Assembly (NCBI GenBank): GCA_022559845.1 | Contig: CM040126.1 | Coordinates: forward strand, 50,648,458 to 50,712,457 | DNA length: 64,000 nucleotides | Origin: Amorphophallus konjac | Lineage: Eukaryota > Streptophyta > Magnoliopsida > Alismatales > Araceae | Direction of reading: 5' to 3' | Shown here: one piece after another, positions 32,580-43,434 of the stretch | Layout: every line of letters begins with the position of its first letter | Position numbering within the stretch: position 1 is the first letter of the stretch | Translations under genes and position numbers: made by a program | Notes under the pieces: model-generated | Databases searched by the model: none | Told to the model about the DNA's origin: nothing | Seen by the model: only the letters and a program-made list of their open reading frames with translations

Positions 32580-34244
32580 TGTTGAGTAGTGGATGGCAGA
32601 TTTATAGGGGAGGGGTGAATAGATCTGCCCCTCTTTTCGCAGAACACCCCTCTTAAATCTAGATAAAAAAAATTGTAGCGAATATAACTAGCTTAGCGTA
32701 GCACACAACAATTTGCTTAGCAAGATGAATAAGTAATATAGATATTGAACCTAAGCATGCATCTATCACGAAGCAATCGCACAAGCAAACCATAACACAC
32801 GAGATTTTAAGGTGGTTCGGACTGAATCCCCAGTCCTACATCCACCCCTCACCAAACCCGGTGAGGCTCCACTAGTGCAACGCACTGAACCGCAGATCGG
32901 AAAAACCTTCGATTGCCTTCCGACGAACCACCGGTAGGGACGTCAACACCGCAGATCGGACAACTTCCGATTGCCTTCCTACTAACCACCGGTAGGGATG
33001 ATCTTCAGTTTTAATTGTTTGAATGAAATGGAAAGAGAACAAATATGAAAGTACTCAAACAAGATATGGAATATGCTCAAAGAGAAAAGATCTTGTCTGA
33101 GATTACTGGAGTTTGAATCTAATGCTTCAATGGTATCTTCTTCCTTGTGAAATGATCTTCCTTGGATCACCTTGAGTTGATGAAGAAGATAAAGGATGCA
33201 GATTTAATCTCCCTTGAGAAATGAGCTTCCTTGGATCACCTTGATAGCCTTGCTTGCTTCTATTCTTGCTTGGAGGTTGATGGCTTCAGATCTTGGCTTG
33301 AATCACCTTGGAATGGATGAAGAACTTCTGCACGGAGTACGGTACATGGCTACAGTACCTCTTCTTCCAACCTCCTCTATAGCCTCTCTTGATCTCTCTT
33401 TGATTCAATTGATCAACTAGGGTTTCCAACCCTCTTGTGTTGGTTTTATACCATTTGAATGGTCCTTGGACATCCCCCAGACCAGATCCACAATCCATGG
33501 GAGATTGGGTGACTTTAGGATTAAACAATTACAAGGAAAGGGGCTCTTCTCAAAATGGAAAATAAAGTCAACAATTGATGGCTCGGGGCTGGCGGTCGAC
33601 CGGAACCTTCTGGCGGTCGACCGCTATTGAGAAACCCTGTAGAAATTTGGTCCCTGGAAATTCCCCTAGGCTGGCGGTCGACCGCCACTGAGAATCCCTA
33701 TAAGCAGTGAGCTGCTGGCAGGAGCGGTCGACCGCCCCTGGGCCAGTGGTCGACTACTGGCTAGGGCAGGCCCTGGTTTCCCAGGTTCGCTCCGTTAACT
33801 CCCTTCCGCTCAGTCCTTTAACTCCTTTAGCAGCTTGTTCATGTCTGTGGCATCAACCTTGACAGTCTTGAAGGTGTCAACTGAGTCTTTAACCTTGTGT
33901 TCTCTTGGCTATGCTTCCTTGTGCATCGACCTTGGCTATGTGAAGTGCCGACTCATTTCGTGCTAAGTGTTGACTCTTATTGAAGCTAGCTTGATCTTCT
34001 ATTAGCTGTCTAGCCTATTGCTTCTTGAAAGGAGTTTGTTTCATTCGTGCTTGGGCGCGATCATTAGGCTTTCACATTTGCCATCTCCACTCTATTCCTT
34101 GTCCATTCATTGGCTTATCTGTGTCATGAATAAAACATCACGTATTGCAGTCATATGAGAGTGGAAAACAACGATGACTTTTAGTGTGTAGCCATTATCA
34201 AAACCAAGAATGCAAATGACTCAAATGACCACAGGGGCACAACA
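32580..34244 (-). repeat. 5' LTR of the nested Sirevirus
   Basis: 1665 bp, partner of 25010-26684, with the same order of palindrome array (33591-33762), TATA, hairpin units (about 32891-33002), stem-loop and ends. Scattered substitutions and small indels separate the two copies. Confidence 0.9.
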
Positions 34245-36385
34245 GAACCCGAACAGGAGAGTCATGTCTCATGTGATAGGAGTACCTGCCCACCAGAAGC
34301 AAGGCTGGATGCATCCACTGACGACTTAGTCCACAGCCTTAGGTGTCCCGCTGCAACGCCCCAGGTGGAGACAAAGACACCGTACAAGTGACCACAGAAC
34401 AAGGGTACAGTCGGGGTCATGCTCGTCAGCACGCGTCCGAAGTCCTCGACCACGTGTACACACACTGACTGACTGCGCTATGTCAGGCCCTCTAGCTGGT
34501 TCGTCCTCCCGGCCCGGACTCGAGCCGCCACAGTAGGAGGCCCACGGTAACCAGCCTAAAGCCGTCTCTCGGGTAGCCTCGCCACCCCTCCCTGGTGGGA
34601 CCACACGCATGTCAGAAGGTTACGACTAGTGGGAAGTCACTGATGTGACCACTCTCCAAGGAGAAACTCGGAGAAACACGCACGCACCCTGCGCGAAAGT
34701 TGAGAGGAACCAAGTGGCATCAAGCCACCGGACTCTGGATAGTCCTCTAGACTCACTAAATCCAACGGTCCTTGAGTCACCAGACTCGGGGTCAAGACCG
34801 TCGTACGCAACGGCACAAGGCCGTCAATCTATCCTAATCCCTAGGTCTAAAACTACGGTAATACGAACACCGAGGCAGCTCACGAGCCGTCGAGACCATT
34901 CCCTCGAAAAGGGAACTGAGAAACCTTCCAGCCCCAGGCTGGGCAATTGGACTCACAGTCCAAGGCCACACACACACGGCCCATGCAGAAAACACAGAAG
35001 CATGATTCCCATGGCAGCTCACACGCCGCCACGCCGATTCCCCATCCTAGGGAAAAGTGAGAAACCTCCAGCTCCAGGCTGGATGACTAGACTCGCAGTC
35101 CAAGGCCAAACACATGGCCCACTCGGGAATCATCTTCCAGGGAACTCACGACATGCGGGGGAGACCCCACCACACACACATCGATACACGGCGACTCGAT
35201 CAAGCGTAACACAAAGCTGGAACACACACACCTACGGGGTGTCCGGGATACTCACGAGGCCGAAGGTCGACCACTGGGTCACAATCGGGTCGACCGGAGA
35301 CCAACACAATGTGGAACCGACATTGCGAGCATGGAAATCACCTAGCGGTCTAACCCTATGCCGCTACGAGGCCTAGCGGTCTACACTTGGACCGCCAAAG
35401 AATGGCTGGCTAGCGGGCTACCTCTGGACCGCTAAACCCTCGGAACACACGAAACTCAAGCGATCTAACCCTGGGCCGCCAAGAACCCTAGCAGTCTATC
35501 ACGTGACCGCCAACCTTGAACTGAGATAGGGAGAACCCTAGCGGTCTACCCTTGGTCCGCTTGGCGCCTTTAGCGTTCTCTGGAACGACCGCTAAGGCGT
35601 CCCGAACCTGAAACGGTGGGAAACGCCCCAAAAACTCGATCCACGCCCCAATCACCCCCGGGTGATGGGGAAACAAATGGGAATTCATCCCCAAGCCTCC
35701 TAGCATGCATCTATGCCCTTAGATCGGTCAAAAACCTCATGAAACGGGAGATCCGGGTCACACCCCAAAATCATGGATTTTCCCCAAAACGGCAATAAAC
35801 CCACGCTCGGCTCGCCACGGGCTACCAAATCTGCAGAAAATGAAGTACACGAGCTAAGGGTCCATCTTCCTACCTCCACCAAAGATTTCGCACCTCAAGG
35901 TCATCGATCCGTGAAGAAAACGCCACGAAACCCTCGCCGGTCCACGAACCCGCGGTCGAGCTTCAACGCGTCGCAGGTCCTCGATCCTCGACCCGTTCCT
36001 CGTTTCACGCCTCCCGTCATCGCCGCCTCGCCCTCGTCCACCTCCGTCAGCCGCCCGGAGAGAAGAGAAGGGGAGAGGAGAGAACGCGAGAGAGAAGAGA
36101 GAGGGAAAGAGTGAGAGAATGAGAGATGGGGAGAGAGAAAAAAGGGGTTAATATATATAGAAAAACCTAAAAATTTCAAAAATTCAGAAAAATACTAAAA
36201 ATTACCTCCGCGATCCTCGGGAGGAGCACAACACGTCGGTACTATCCCGGAGTCGGAGAACGCCACGGTTCGCCCTGCACAGAGTTCCAAAGGTACATCA
36301 GAAAAAAACACGTGTAAAGCACAAAATGCACTCTAAGACCCACGAAAATGATGCGAAAAATATCTGAAAAATCCGGGGCATTATA
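34245..36385 (-). repeat. 5' LTR of LARD-like copy 1, part right of the Sirevirus
   Basis: Continues the LTR interrupted at 25009. It contains the dyad array (35344-35596) and the TATA box (36149-36160). Its outer end reads GGGGCATTATA where the other LTR has GAGCATTACA, a one-base change in the terminal CA. AGAGG follows. Confidence 0.9.
35344..35596. repeat. 22-bp dyad array in LARD-like 5' LTR
   Basis: About seven units with AGCGGTC and GACCGCT arms, the counterpart of 20053-20389 but with fewer units. Unit number therefore varies between the two LTRs of one element. Confidence 0.85.
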
Positions 36386-36514
36386 AGAGGCCCCTCGAAA
36401 TGACAAACCGACAATGGGCCACTAGTATCCTGACAGAGGTAGGTCAGTCATTGTTCATCCGATTGTGAGTGTGACGATGGACCACTGACCACTCACTAGA
36501 ATGAACGACCCAAG
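36386..36514 (+). other. Right remainder of the plus-strand Tat remnant
   Basis: Sequence that continues 17761-18186 across the LARD-like insertion. No ORF. It ends where a new LTR starts at 36515, without a clear polypurine tract. Confidence 0.45.
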
Positions 36515-37995
36515 TGTTGACACCCGTTTTATGCCTTTGATTCATTTTCCTACCCTTATTTATGATGTCCCAAGTTGTCCATTACTCATTGGGCCATTTT
36601 TGGCCATTTTTGGGCCTATTTTATGGATATTTTCTCCCTGGTTGGGCTTGTTCCTCGTATCTTCTCGAATTTGGGTTTGATGGGCTTTGGTTTGACTTGG
36701 TCTTTGGGATAAATGAGCATATTTATCTCATTTTTTTATTTTCCAACGGCCAGGTGAATAGCGGTCGATCGATAGACCGCTAAGATTCTCTTGGCGGTCC
36801 ATCGATCGACCGTCTCTTGTGGCCGTGAACCTTGCATCGACGGGTTTTTCTCTCTCTATCCAGTGTCAAGCAGGGTCGTTGTTGCATGGATTTCTCCATG
36901 GATTTCGAGCCAAATGAGGGGTCATTTGATCCTGGGGACTCCTCGAAGATTTATCTATGAATTTTATTAAATAAATCAATGCTAATTTTTGCTGTAAACC
37001 CTTCAAGTTGAGCTAGGGTTTCAGGGCTCTATAAATAGAACCCTTAAGCTTTGCTCGCGGGGGGGGGGGGGGGGGGATTCCAGAGCTCGCGTCGAGGTGC
37101 TGTCGCATTTTAGAGCGAGATTCAGCCAGGGAGAAAGGCTTTCCACGTTCTTTAAGCCTTCAGTCAAGGGAGTAGCCGATTTCGCTGTGTCCTTTTGTGT
37201 CATTGCTTTAGTCGTCTTTGGTCATTTTTTGGTCATCCCGTCTCAACTTTTCTCTGTCTTTCTTCATGTTTTTTACTGTTGTTCTTCCATTCATACATCC
37301 TCCTATTGTTTTCGTCGCCCCCTAGGGGTTAAAAAACCACCATCCCCAGGTATCACCATTCTAATCATGTGTTTTACTCATTACTCTTGTTTATAGATAT
37401 TGCACGTCCTTGAAGTAATTTGGGTTGTCTTCTCTTGTTGTTTGTGTTGTCTTGCAGGTCAACAGTCATTTCTACACGAGGCCCATGCCTCCTGGCCGGC
37501 CGGAAGGGATGGAGGATTAAGTTCTCAAGTTTGGGTTCTTGAAGCTCTTTGTGGTCTATCTCCGACCATTTGTCAAGGGTAACGGCCCTACTCAGGCCAT
37601 TTTTCTTTCTGGTTGCGACTGATCTAAGACCGTTTCGTTCCTGTGCCCGTGCCTCCTTCTCGTGTTCTGTCCCGATGCTGGTAGCGCCCTATCGTCTGAC
37701 CGTTCTCCTACTTCAGCGACTGTCGTAAGACCATCTTCCTTAGGCTTGCTGCCCGGAGAGGACCGTCTTCTTCCTGCACCAGAGCTATCCCAGTTGGCGA
37801 GTGTCTTCATCCATCTCTTCTTTCCAAGGTACGTAGTGCATTCCTCTTGCACTATTTACTTTGGTGGCGATCACGATATGGTTGTGCTGATTTTGAGGTG
37901 ATGGTATCGTTGCATTGCTTGCCATGTTCCATGTTCTATTGGATGCCACACTAGTCACATTCATTCACATACACACTTGAAGAAAAATATCAACA
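36515..37995 (+). mobile_element. 5' LTR of a plus-strand Tat/Ogre element
   Basis: Starts TGTTGACACCCGTTTTATG and ends ATATCAACA, with TGTTGA/TCAACA inverted ends. A primer site of Ogre type (TTTGGCGATCACGGTGGGA) follows at 38005-38024. The TATA box CTATAAATAG is at about 37029-37038, followed by a run of about 18 G near 37061-37078. Two AGCGGTC-N8 dyads sit in U3 (36760-36781 and 36793-36814). The gag of this element resumes at 42664. The 3' part lies beyond the window. Confidence 0.7.
36760..36814. repeat. Two 22-bp AGCGGTC-N8-GACCGCT dyads in Tat/Ogre U3
   Basis: First unit 36760-36781 with perfect arms and spacer GATCGATA. Second unit 36793-36814 with arms GGCGGTC/GACCGTC and spacer CATCGATC. 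Same arms and spacer length as the LARD-like arrays. Confidence 0.9.
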
Positions 37996-38845
37996 CATGA
38001 TTTTTTTGGCGATCACGGTGGGACTCCTTATGCCATTCGTGTTCGTAGCACTTTTTGACCTGCTTATCTGTGGTTCGTTGGCCCACTTTAGTTTCCCCGG
38101 ATTTTTCGTTTGATTTCCTATTGCTTTCTATTCTCTGGGCGTTGTTGCAGTCCTCTGAGGGCCTTTTCTCTCCTTCTAGCGGTCTGTCACAAGACCGCAG
38201 CCGTCGTTCTCAAGTATGTCTGCTTCCATTAAGGTCTCTTCGCTGTCATTTTCTATCTTCTGGTGTCTTGCGGTCTTCTCTGGACCGTCTCTGTAGGTTA
38301 CGGTCACTCAGGTGACCGCTTATTCCTCTCAGGTACGCGTTCCAAGATTCCCGTCACTGTTCTGTTAGTTTTTTTATCTGTTATTTTTCACTGTTCCCTG
38401 GCTGATTACGATCCTTTAAGGACAGTCTCCATTACTGAGCGGTCATCTCTATGACCGCTACTTTGTCACATTCTATACCCCGAGGCTTATTATTGTGATC
38501 TCTTATTTACCATTTTGATACTTGCTGTTTAGAGCTATTTCTCTCCCCTATGTTATCATTCATGTTTATATCATTGTTGTCATATTTGTATCACTGTTTG
38601 ATCATTGATTGTTAGTTTTTATGTTAGAATTTGCATGCACTCCGGTGCGCATAGGGTCATCCATTTATCATATCTTAGTTGCATACCTACCTTGGAAGGG
38701 GATCCTCTCGCCTCCATATTCCTTGGAGTCGAGTAGGTGATCCTATCCGGGACCTCTGTAAGCCCCCGTGAGCCGTGGATTCTCACACGGACGCCAGGCA
38801 TGTTGTACCTTTACCACCCAGTGTCTAGGTTGCATCCGTGAGAGA
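37996..38845 (+). other. Leader of the Tat/Ogre element, with further dyads
   Basis: Untranslated leader after the primer site. Dyads occur at 38178-38199 (spacer TGTCACAA), 38299-38320 (ACTCAGGT) and 38438-38459 (ATCTCTAT, perfect arms), plus a 7-bp-spacer variant near 38269. The leader is interrupted by the Sirevirus fragment at 38846 and resumes near 42323. No ORF with a domain is seen. Confidence 0.65.
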
Positions 38846-39496
38846 TGAAGTCCCGCGATCAATGACACCCAAGAGGGAGGTGAATTGGGTGATTACAACT
38901 TTTAGCAAATTTTTACCCGATTTAAATGAGTATGATGAACCATCCACTAGGATTTCAAATCTGTTTAACCACAAGCTAGATTTGTCAAAATCTATCTCCA
39001 CGATAGTTCCTTGGTACAAGGCGGAGGTGTGAATCCAGGGATTCTACTCACACAAGATGCTATTGTCCTGACAAGAGTGATCTTGTTGATTCAAAAACAC
39101 CTTTTGATATGCCAAAGATCTATTTAGATAAAAGACCGATTATGCTAAATCTGAAAGATCAAACCCGAAACAACAATATGCACTAACAATCACACGGAAT
39201 GGAGGTAGAAGAAATGAGCCAAACCACACAAATCAAACCACAATGCACGACGATTTTTAAGGTGGTTCGGAAGCAACGACGGCAACCTACGTCCACCCCT
39301 CACCAAAACCCGGTGAGGCTTTACTATTGTAAACCAGCATGGGGATAAATCCCCAACACCGAGACACACTCCAACCACACACGCAGGGGGACGCCTGCAC
39401 ACACACACACGGGGACGCGCCCCAACACACACACGGAGACGAGCTCCAATACACACACGGAGATGAGCCCCAACACGATCCGATGACCGGATCAAC

Positions 39497-39497
<1 letters not shown>

Positions 39498-39565
<68 letters not shown>
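39498..39565. repeat. (AC)n microsatellite, about 68 bp
   Basis: Uninterrupted CA run inside the transcribed part of the LTR fragment. It is one expanded unit of the GT/hairpin array. The ORFs with poly-VC or poly-HT here are artefacts. Confidence 0.95.
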
Positions 39566-39569
<4 letters not shown>

Positions 39570-40169
39570 TGCGACAGATGCAACACTCTACACACTTGTA
39601 CAACCGGATCTGGATAGATGCAAACACACACACACGCAGATCTAAGAAGATCCACGCACACACACGGATCTGAACAAGATAATCCACACGACCACGGATA
39701 TGAATCGATCCACACACACACAAATGTTTGTAGATTACAAGGAACAAGACTTGAAGCTCAAAACATAAGACAAATGAAACACAATTGAGAAAACTCCTGA
39801 TTTAGGCTCCCCTTGAGTGTATGATGTAGATCTTGAACAAGACTTTCTTCTTCACTTGAATAAAGATTAAATGGCTTCAGATAGAGCTTGAAGAGCTTGA
39901 GGATGGATGAATAAATCTTCCACGAATTACTGTTAACGGAGCTACAGTAGCCTTCTTTCTCACTTTGGCAGCCTCCCCTTGAATCCCCTTTCATTACTTG
40001 GTTCTCTTTGCCCTAAGGGGTGTTTTTATATGTCTTGGGTTGGTCAAGAAACATCCCCAGACATAGATCCACATTTTCTTGCGAATTTGGAGGCTAGAGG
40101 ACTGAAAAGTCCACAAGAGAGGCTTGAACACGTTGGTGAAAACAAAGTCAAACATAGGGGCTGCGAGGC

Positions 40170-40328
40170 TGGTGATCGACCGGAGGTAGGGGGCGATCGA
40201 TCGAAATTTTGCAGAACCGGAGTTTTTCAATTCTGGGAAAACCGGTCGACCGATCCTTGCTGGGCGGTCGACCGCTACTGTAAAAAACTATAGATTTGAG
40301 ATCCCAGGAAAATTAGGTCGACCGCTCT
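40170..40328. repeat. GGTCGACC palindromes at the edge of the inverted LTR
   Basis: Decayed and intact copies: GATCGACCGG, GCGATCGATCG, CGGTCGACCG, GCGGTCGACCGC and a final GGTCGACCGC. Orientation of the surrounding copia sequence switches just beyond the last one. Confidence 0.8.
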
Positions 40329-40330
40329 AT

Positions 40331-40707
40331 GCCTTTAGCATGGTTCAGTCCATGAAACATATCCGATCATTTGAAGACTTATGTTTGCACACGGATACAT
40401 ATAATGATGACATGAATGCTATTGGTTTTTGATCTCAATTGGTTGGCTCTTATCTTTCATTTCCTATCTATTGGGCAAATAAAGTGTTGAATGGTTTGAA
40501 TGGCTTGTGATGTTTCACCTAAGGGAACGAGTATTTGGTTTATTCGCCTTGTGGTTTATCGGCCTTTGCTTAGCTCCACATTTGCTTTACGGCATGCCAA
40601 GGCAATTATAATCTAGAGTTTTGTCATCATCAAAAAGGAGGAGATTGTTGAGTGTCCAGATGATTTTGATGGTAACAAAACCCCGGAATTACAAATGGGT
40701 TGATTAA
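40331..40707 (+). other. Sirevirus 3' region, polypurine tract and LTR start
   Basis: Plus-strand non-coding sequence ends in CATCATCAAAAAGGAGGAGA (polypurine tract, up to about 40648). TGTTGAGTGTCCAGATGATT follows, a copia LTR start. Only a few tens of bases of LTR follow before gag sequence, so nearly the whole LTR and the primer site are deleted. Confidence 0.65.
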
Positions 40708-42096
40708 TTGATTGAACTTCTCCAAATAAGATTGAAACCCAAATGCATGAATTGTTTGAGGGTCTTGTACATCTTGAATTCTCCACCGGTGTTTGATGGT
40801 TCTAACTTTGATTTGTGGTTAGGAAGAATATGCAGTTTAGTTAACTCATACGATCCTAAGCTATGGAAGCTTATTTCACATGGTCCTTATGAGTTGCCTA
40901 AAGACAAATCTATCTGGACTGCAGATTATAAGTTTAAACATGATCAAAATTGCTTGGTTCTAAGTTTATTCACTGTCATAGTTAATGCTAATAGTTTTTC
41001 TTTTTTCTCCCGTTGCAGCTCCGCAAAGGACATATTGGATGGCTTAGCCGGCTTCCAGGATTAGCATGAAGACAAATGTCTTATGGCAGGCACGAGTGAT
41101 CACGGCAGTGATCAGCAGAATGGATCACCCTTAGAGGTAAATTCAGATTCTAAAAATATATCTTTCGATGATCTTTTGGTTGCATACGATGAGCTTGCAA
41201 ATAAATATAAGAAGCTAAAATCTGAAAACAAAAAATTGAAAAAGAATGTTGAACAAAACAACCTTGATTCCTCCTGTAAAGAATGCTCACATCTAGAGGA
41301 GATGATTGAGGCTCATGTGTTTGACATTGAATTTCATAAAGATCAAATTTGTTCTATAAGAAATGAAAACAAAGAGCTGAAAGAGGAAGCAAATTCAATG
41401 GCAAATGATCAAATCCTCATAAATGAGCTTGTTCATGATGAAAAGCTTACAAGAGAAAATGAGAAACTGAAGGAATTGAACACGGCCATTTCTGAAAGAT
41501 TGTTGGTTCTAGAAAAAGGAAAATCTGTGGTTTTGGATGAGTGTGAAGATGTGGATGAAATAAAACAGGAAGTTGAATGTCTTAGGAAAACCAATGATGT
41601 GTTGAATGTCAGTCTTGCTACTTGTGAAGAAGAACTCGCCAACACTCAGCTGCACATCACATCTTTAGAAAATGAAATCTAGGACTTACAAAATTCACTA
41701 TCTAGATTCGTGGATGGGCAAGAAAATCTGGACAAATTGTTGGGGATGAAAGCGAACTTTCAAAGAGAAGGGCTGGGATTTAATCTCGTGAACAAAAAGA
41801 AATTTGAAAACAAGTTATACACTTCATTTCTTCACAGCACATCTATACCTAGCACCTCCAAATCAAACTCCCAGCAACACACTATGCCAAGAACTCAACA
41901 AAATTCGAAAAATAGTGTGAATGTCCCAAATGTGCATGCTAGAAACATCCATGTAAATCCCCATGCATCTAAGGAAAGAAATCCTTCTTGTCTCTACTGT
42001 GGAAAACTTGGACACATGATGCATGACTGTTTCATTATGAAAAATGATGACTTGGAAGCGTGCAGGAACAGAACTGGATTCAAAAATTCAAAGTAA
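40708..42096 (+). pseudogene. gag: Sirevirus gag with two nonsense codons
   Basis: One frame of 463 codons, broken only by TAG at 41062-41064 and TAG at 41680-41682. The N-terminal part has VFDGSNFDLWLGRICS and WKLISHGPYELPKDKSIW, matching the Gag at 49698-51947. A Lys/Glu-rich coiled coil covers about codons 150-320. A single zinc knuckle CLYCGKLGHMMHDC lies near the C-terminus. The second TAG stands where the related Gag has a CAG-type Gln (ENEIQDL), consistent with a C-to-T change at a CHG site. Pol does not follow. Confidence 0.88.
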
Positions 42097-42663
42097 TCCT
42101 TTACCACAAAACCCTTCATGCATTGTGGGTGTTTGTTCTATTTCTTAATCCATTTTCGTCAACGTGTGAGATCGGCGAGATTGAGATGATTTAGTTATCT
42201 TGTTTAATTAATTCTTCAATCTCGTCAAAGTTGTTATTTCTGTTGCATAAGCATATTAATTTACCATCGATTGTGGGGGATAATCCCCCCTTCTTGTCCG
42301 CTCGCCTACTCCGGGACCAACAAGAGAGAGTTTATACCTAGAGTCAACCGAGTCCCTCAGTCCACCCCATTAGGAATCCTATTTTTGAGAAAACATTGAT
42401 TTTATTGAAATCACTAAGGTTCTTAAAGGGGAAACACATAAAAATTTTGTGCATCATTATAACTTGGTTGATCTTGGTTGCCTCTCATCCCCTCTCTTAT
42501 TTGTGCATTTTGTTAGTCATCCTGTTTAGGTGCTAATTAGTTGTTGTCATTATCTTTGTGATAGGTGCCACGTTGCATGTGGAGTTGTTTCCTGTTCATA
42601 GGATCTTCTCCTAGGGGCAATCCCTCTTTCATCTCCTACTTCAACCCTTTGTTCGATTCCGCT

Positions 42664-42793
42664 ATGTCGTCCTACGATTTTTCTCATTCCCGTGAGGACT
42701 CCCTTCCTCAGGGCCTTCTAGAGGACCCATCTAGGGTCACGCCTGTCCAGTTTGGGGAAGGGCCCGCCCCTCCTCTATCTGCTACCATGGAGG
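42664..42793 (+). pseudogene. gag: Tat/Ogre gag, N-terminal piece
   Basis: Starts at the ATG of MSSYDFSHSRED and runs in frame to the insertion of the young element at 42793; the frame continues at 54530. The choice of start is supported by the loss of similarity and of a useful frame before it. The piece is Pro- and acidic-rich. The region 42323-42663 before it is the resumed leader without a domain. Confidence 0.65.
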
Positions 42794-43143
42794 TGTTACA
42801 ACTGTTAGGGTGCTTGGCCCGGATACAGAGGGGGGGGTGAATGAATCCTTCTACGAATAATGGCCAAATTTAAAAAACGGATGCTAGATAAAGAAACAGA
42901 ATAGAGCCAATTCTATTCTACTCAAATACAAACCCATTGAGCGCACCTATTCAAGCATTTAACGGAAGCAAACCAAACAATCAAGCCACTGCTCAAAAGA
43001 TTTTTTAGGTGGTTCGGTCCTTCAGACCTACATCCACCCCTCACTCCCAACCGGAGTGAGGCTTCACTAGCACACGCTAGAACCAAGCAGACTCAGTCTG
43101 CAAACAATTGCTGCCACACAGCTTGACCAGGGGAACAGCCTCC

Positions 43144-43434
43144 CCTCTTCCTCCCAACCGGAGGGAACCACTAGTGACACCAGTCACTAGCAAACCAGAG
43201 ACACACGGTCTCTCTTCCTCCAGACCTGGAGGGAACCCCTGGACTTGAATCCACAAGCCCAGAACCGGAGACAATTCTCCCTTCCTCCAAACTGGAGGGA
43301 ACCCACAAGTAGCTCCCAACTACTTGCAACTGGAGATCAGATCTCCCTTCCTCCAAACCGGAGGGAAACCACAAGTAGCACCCAGCTACTTGCAACTGGA
43401 GATGTCAATCTCCCTTCTCCTGAACTAACAGGAG
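43144..43434 (-). repeat. Tandem hairpin units of about 66 bp in R-U5
   Basis: Four full units and a partial fifth. Each has a CCTCC-loop-GGAGG hairpin and most have a second inverted repeat, such as CTAGTGAC..GTCACTAG or AAGTAG..CTACTT. The 5' LTR has the same units at about 52419-52709. They lie in the transcribed part of the LTR. Confidence 0.85.

Larger units (their letters stand above)
25010..34244 (-). mobile_element. Defective Sirevirus-type Ty1/copia element
   Basis: Flanked by GAACC (25005-25009 and 34245-34249). The two LTRs are 25010-26684 (3') and 32580-34244 (5') and begin TGTTGAGTAGTGGATGGC on the plus strand. They differ at many sites, so this is not a very young insertion. 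Minus-strand order: 5' LTR, primer site, gag with stops, a gap of about 780 bp where protease and integrase should be, a short reverse transcriptase remnant, RNase H, a 2-kb non-coding 3' region, polypurine tract, 3' LTR. Gag type, coiled-coil region and multiple polypurine-like tracts fit Sirevirus. Confidence 0.88.
18187..36385 (-). mobile_element. LARD-like non-autonomous LTR element, copy 1, with nested Sirevirus
   Basis: Flanked by AGAGG at 18182-18186 and 36386-36390. On the minus strand the 5' LTR is at right (24289-36385, interrupted by the Sirevirus 25010-34244), then the tRNA-iMet primer site (24275-24286), about 3.1 kb of internal DNA, a polypurine tract (21163-21180) and the 3' LTR (18187-21162). 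LTR ends are TGTAATG..CCCCGG-like and TTGGGTCGTTACA, close to Tekay/Del chromoviruses. The internal domain encodes no gag or pol that I can recognise, and it resembles that of copy 2 at 59313-62043. This is the definition of a large retrotransposon derivative. Confidence 0.88.
38846..40330 (-). repeat. Inverted Sirevirus LTR fragment
   Basis: On the minus strand it ends TTGATCGCGGGACTTCA at 38846, as do the LTRs ending at 4508 and 12191. It contains the CCTCAC stem-loop (about 39297-39318), the GT/hairpin array (39340-39720), a TATA box near 40020-40030 and GGTCGACC palindromes (40170-40328). It stops right after the last palindrome, so the first several hundred bases of the LTR are missing. 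Confidence 0.8.
38846..42322. mobile_element. Rearranged Sirevirus fragment in the Tat/Ogre leader
   Basis: The left part (38846-40330) is an LTR in minus orientation. The right part (about 40331-42322) is in plus orientation: a 3' untranslated region, a polypurine tract, a short LTR start, then gag. Candidate target copies AGAGA flank the whole (38841-38845 and 42323-42327), with TG and CA ends. If so, an internal inversion joined the parts; alternatively two separate fragments are stacked. Confidence 0.55.

Noticed and set aside
34645..35376. 243-codon plus-strand ORF
   Set aside because: It lies within a LARD-like LTR, antisense to the element, and the counterpart LTR at 19290-20086 breaks the frame; no domain.
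37061..37078. G-run as a functional G-quadruplex
   Set aside because: A plain run of about 18 G in the LTR may be slippage or an assembly homopolymer; nothing else supports a quadruplex.
39190..39747. 185-codon ORF with poly-Val/Cys
   Set aside because: It is a translation of the (AC)n microsatellite and GT/hairpin array.
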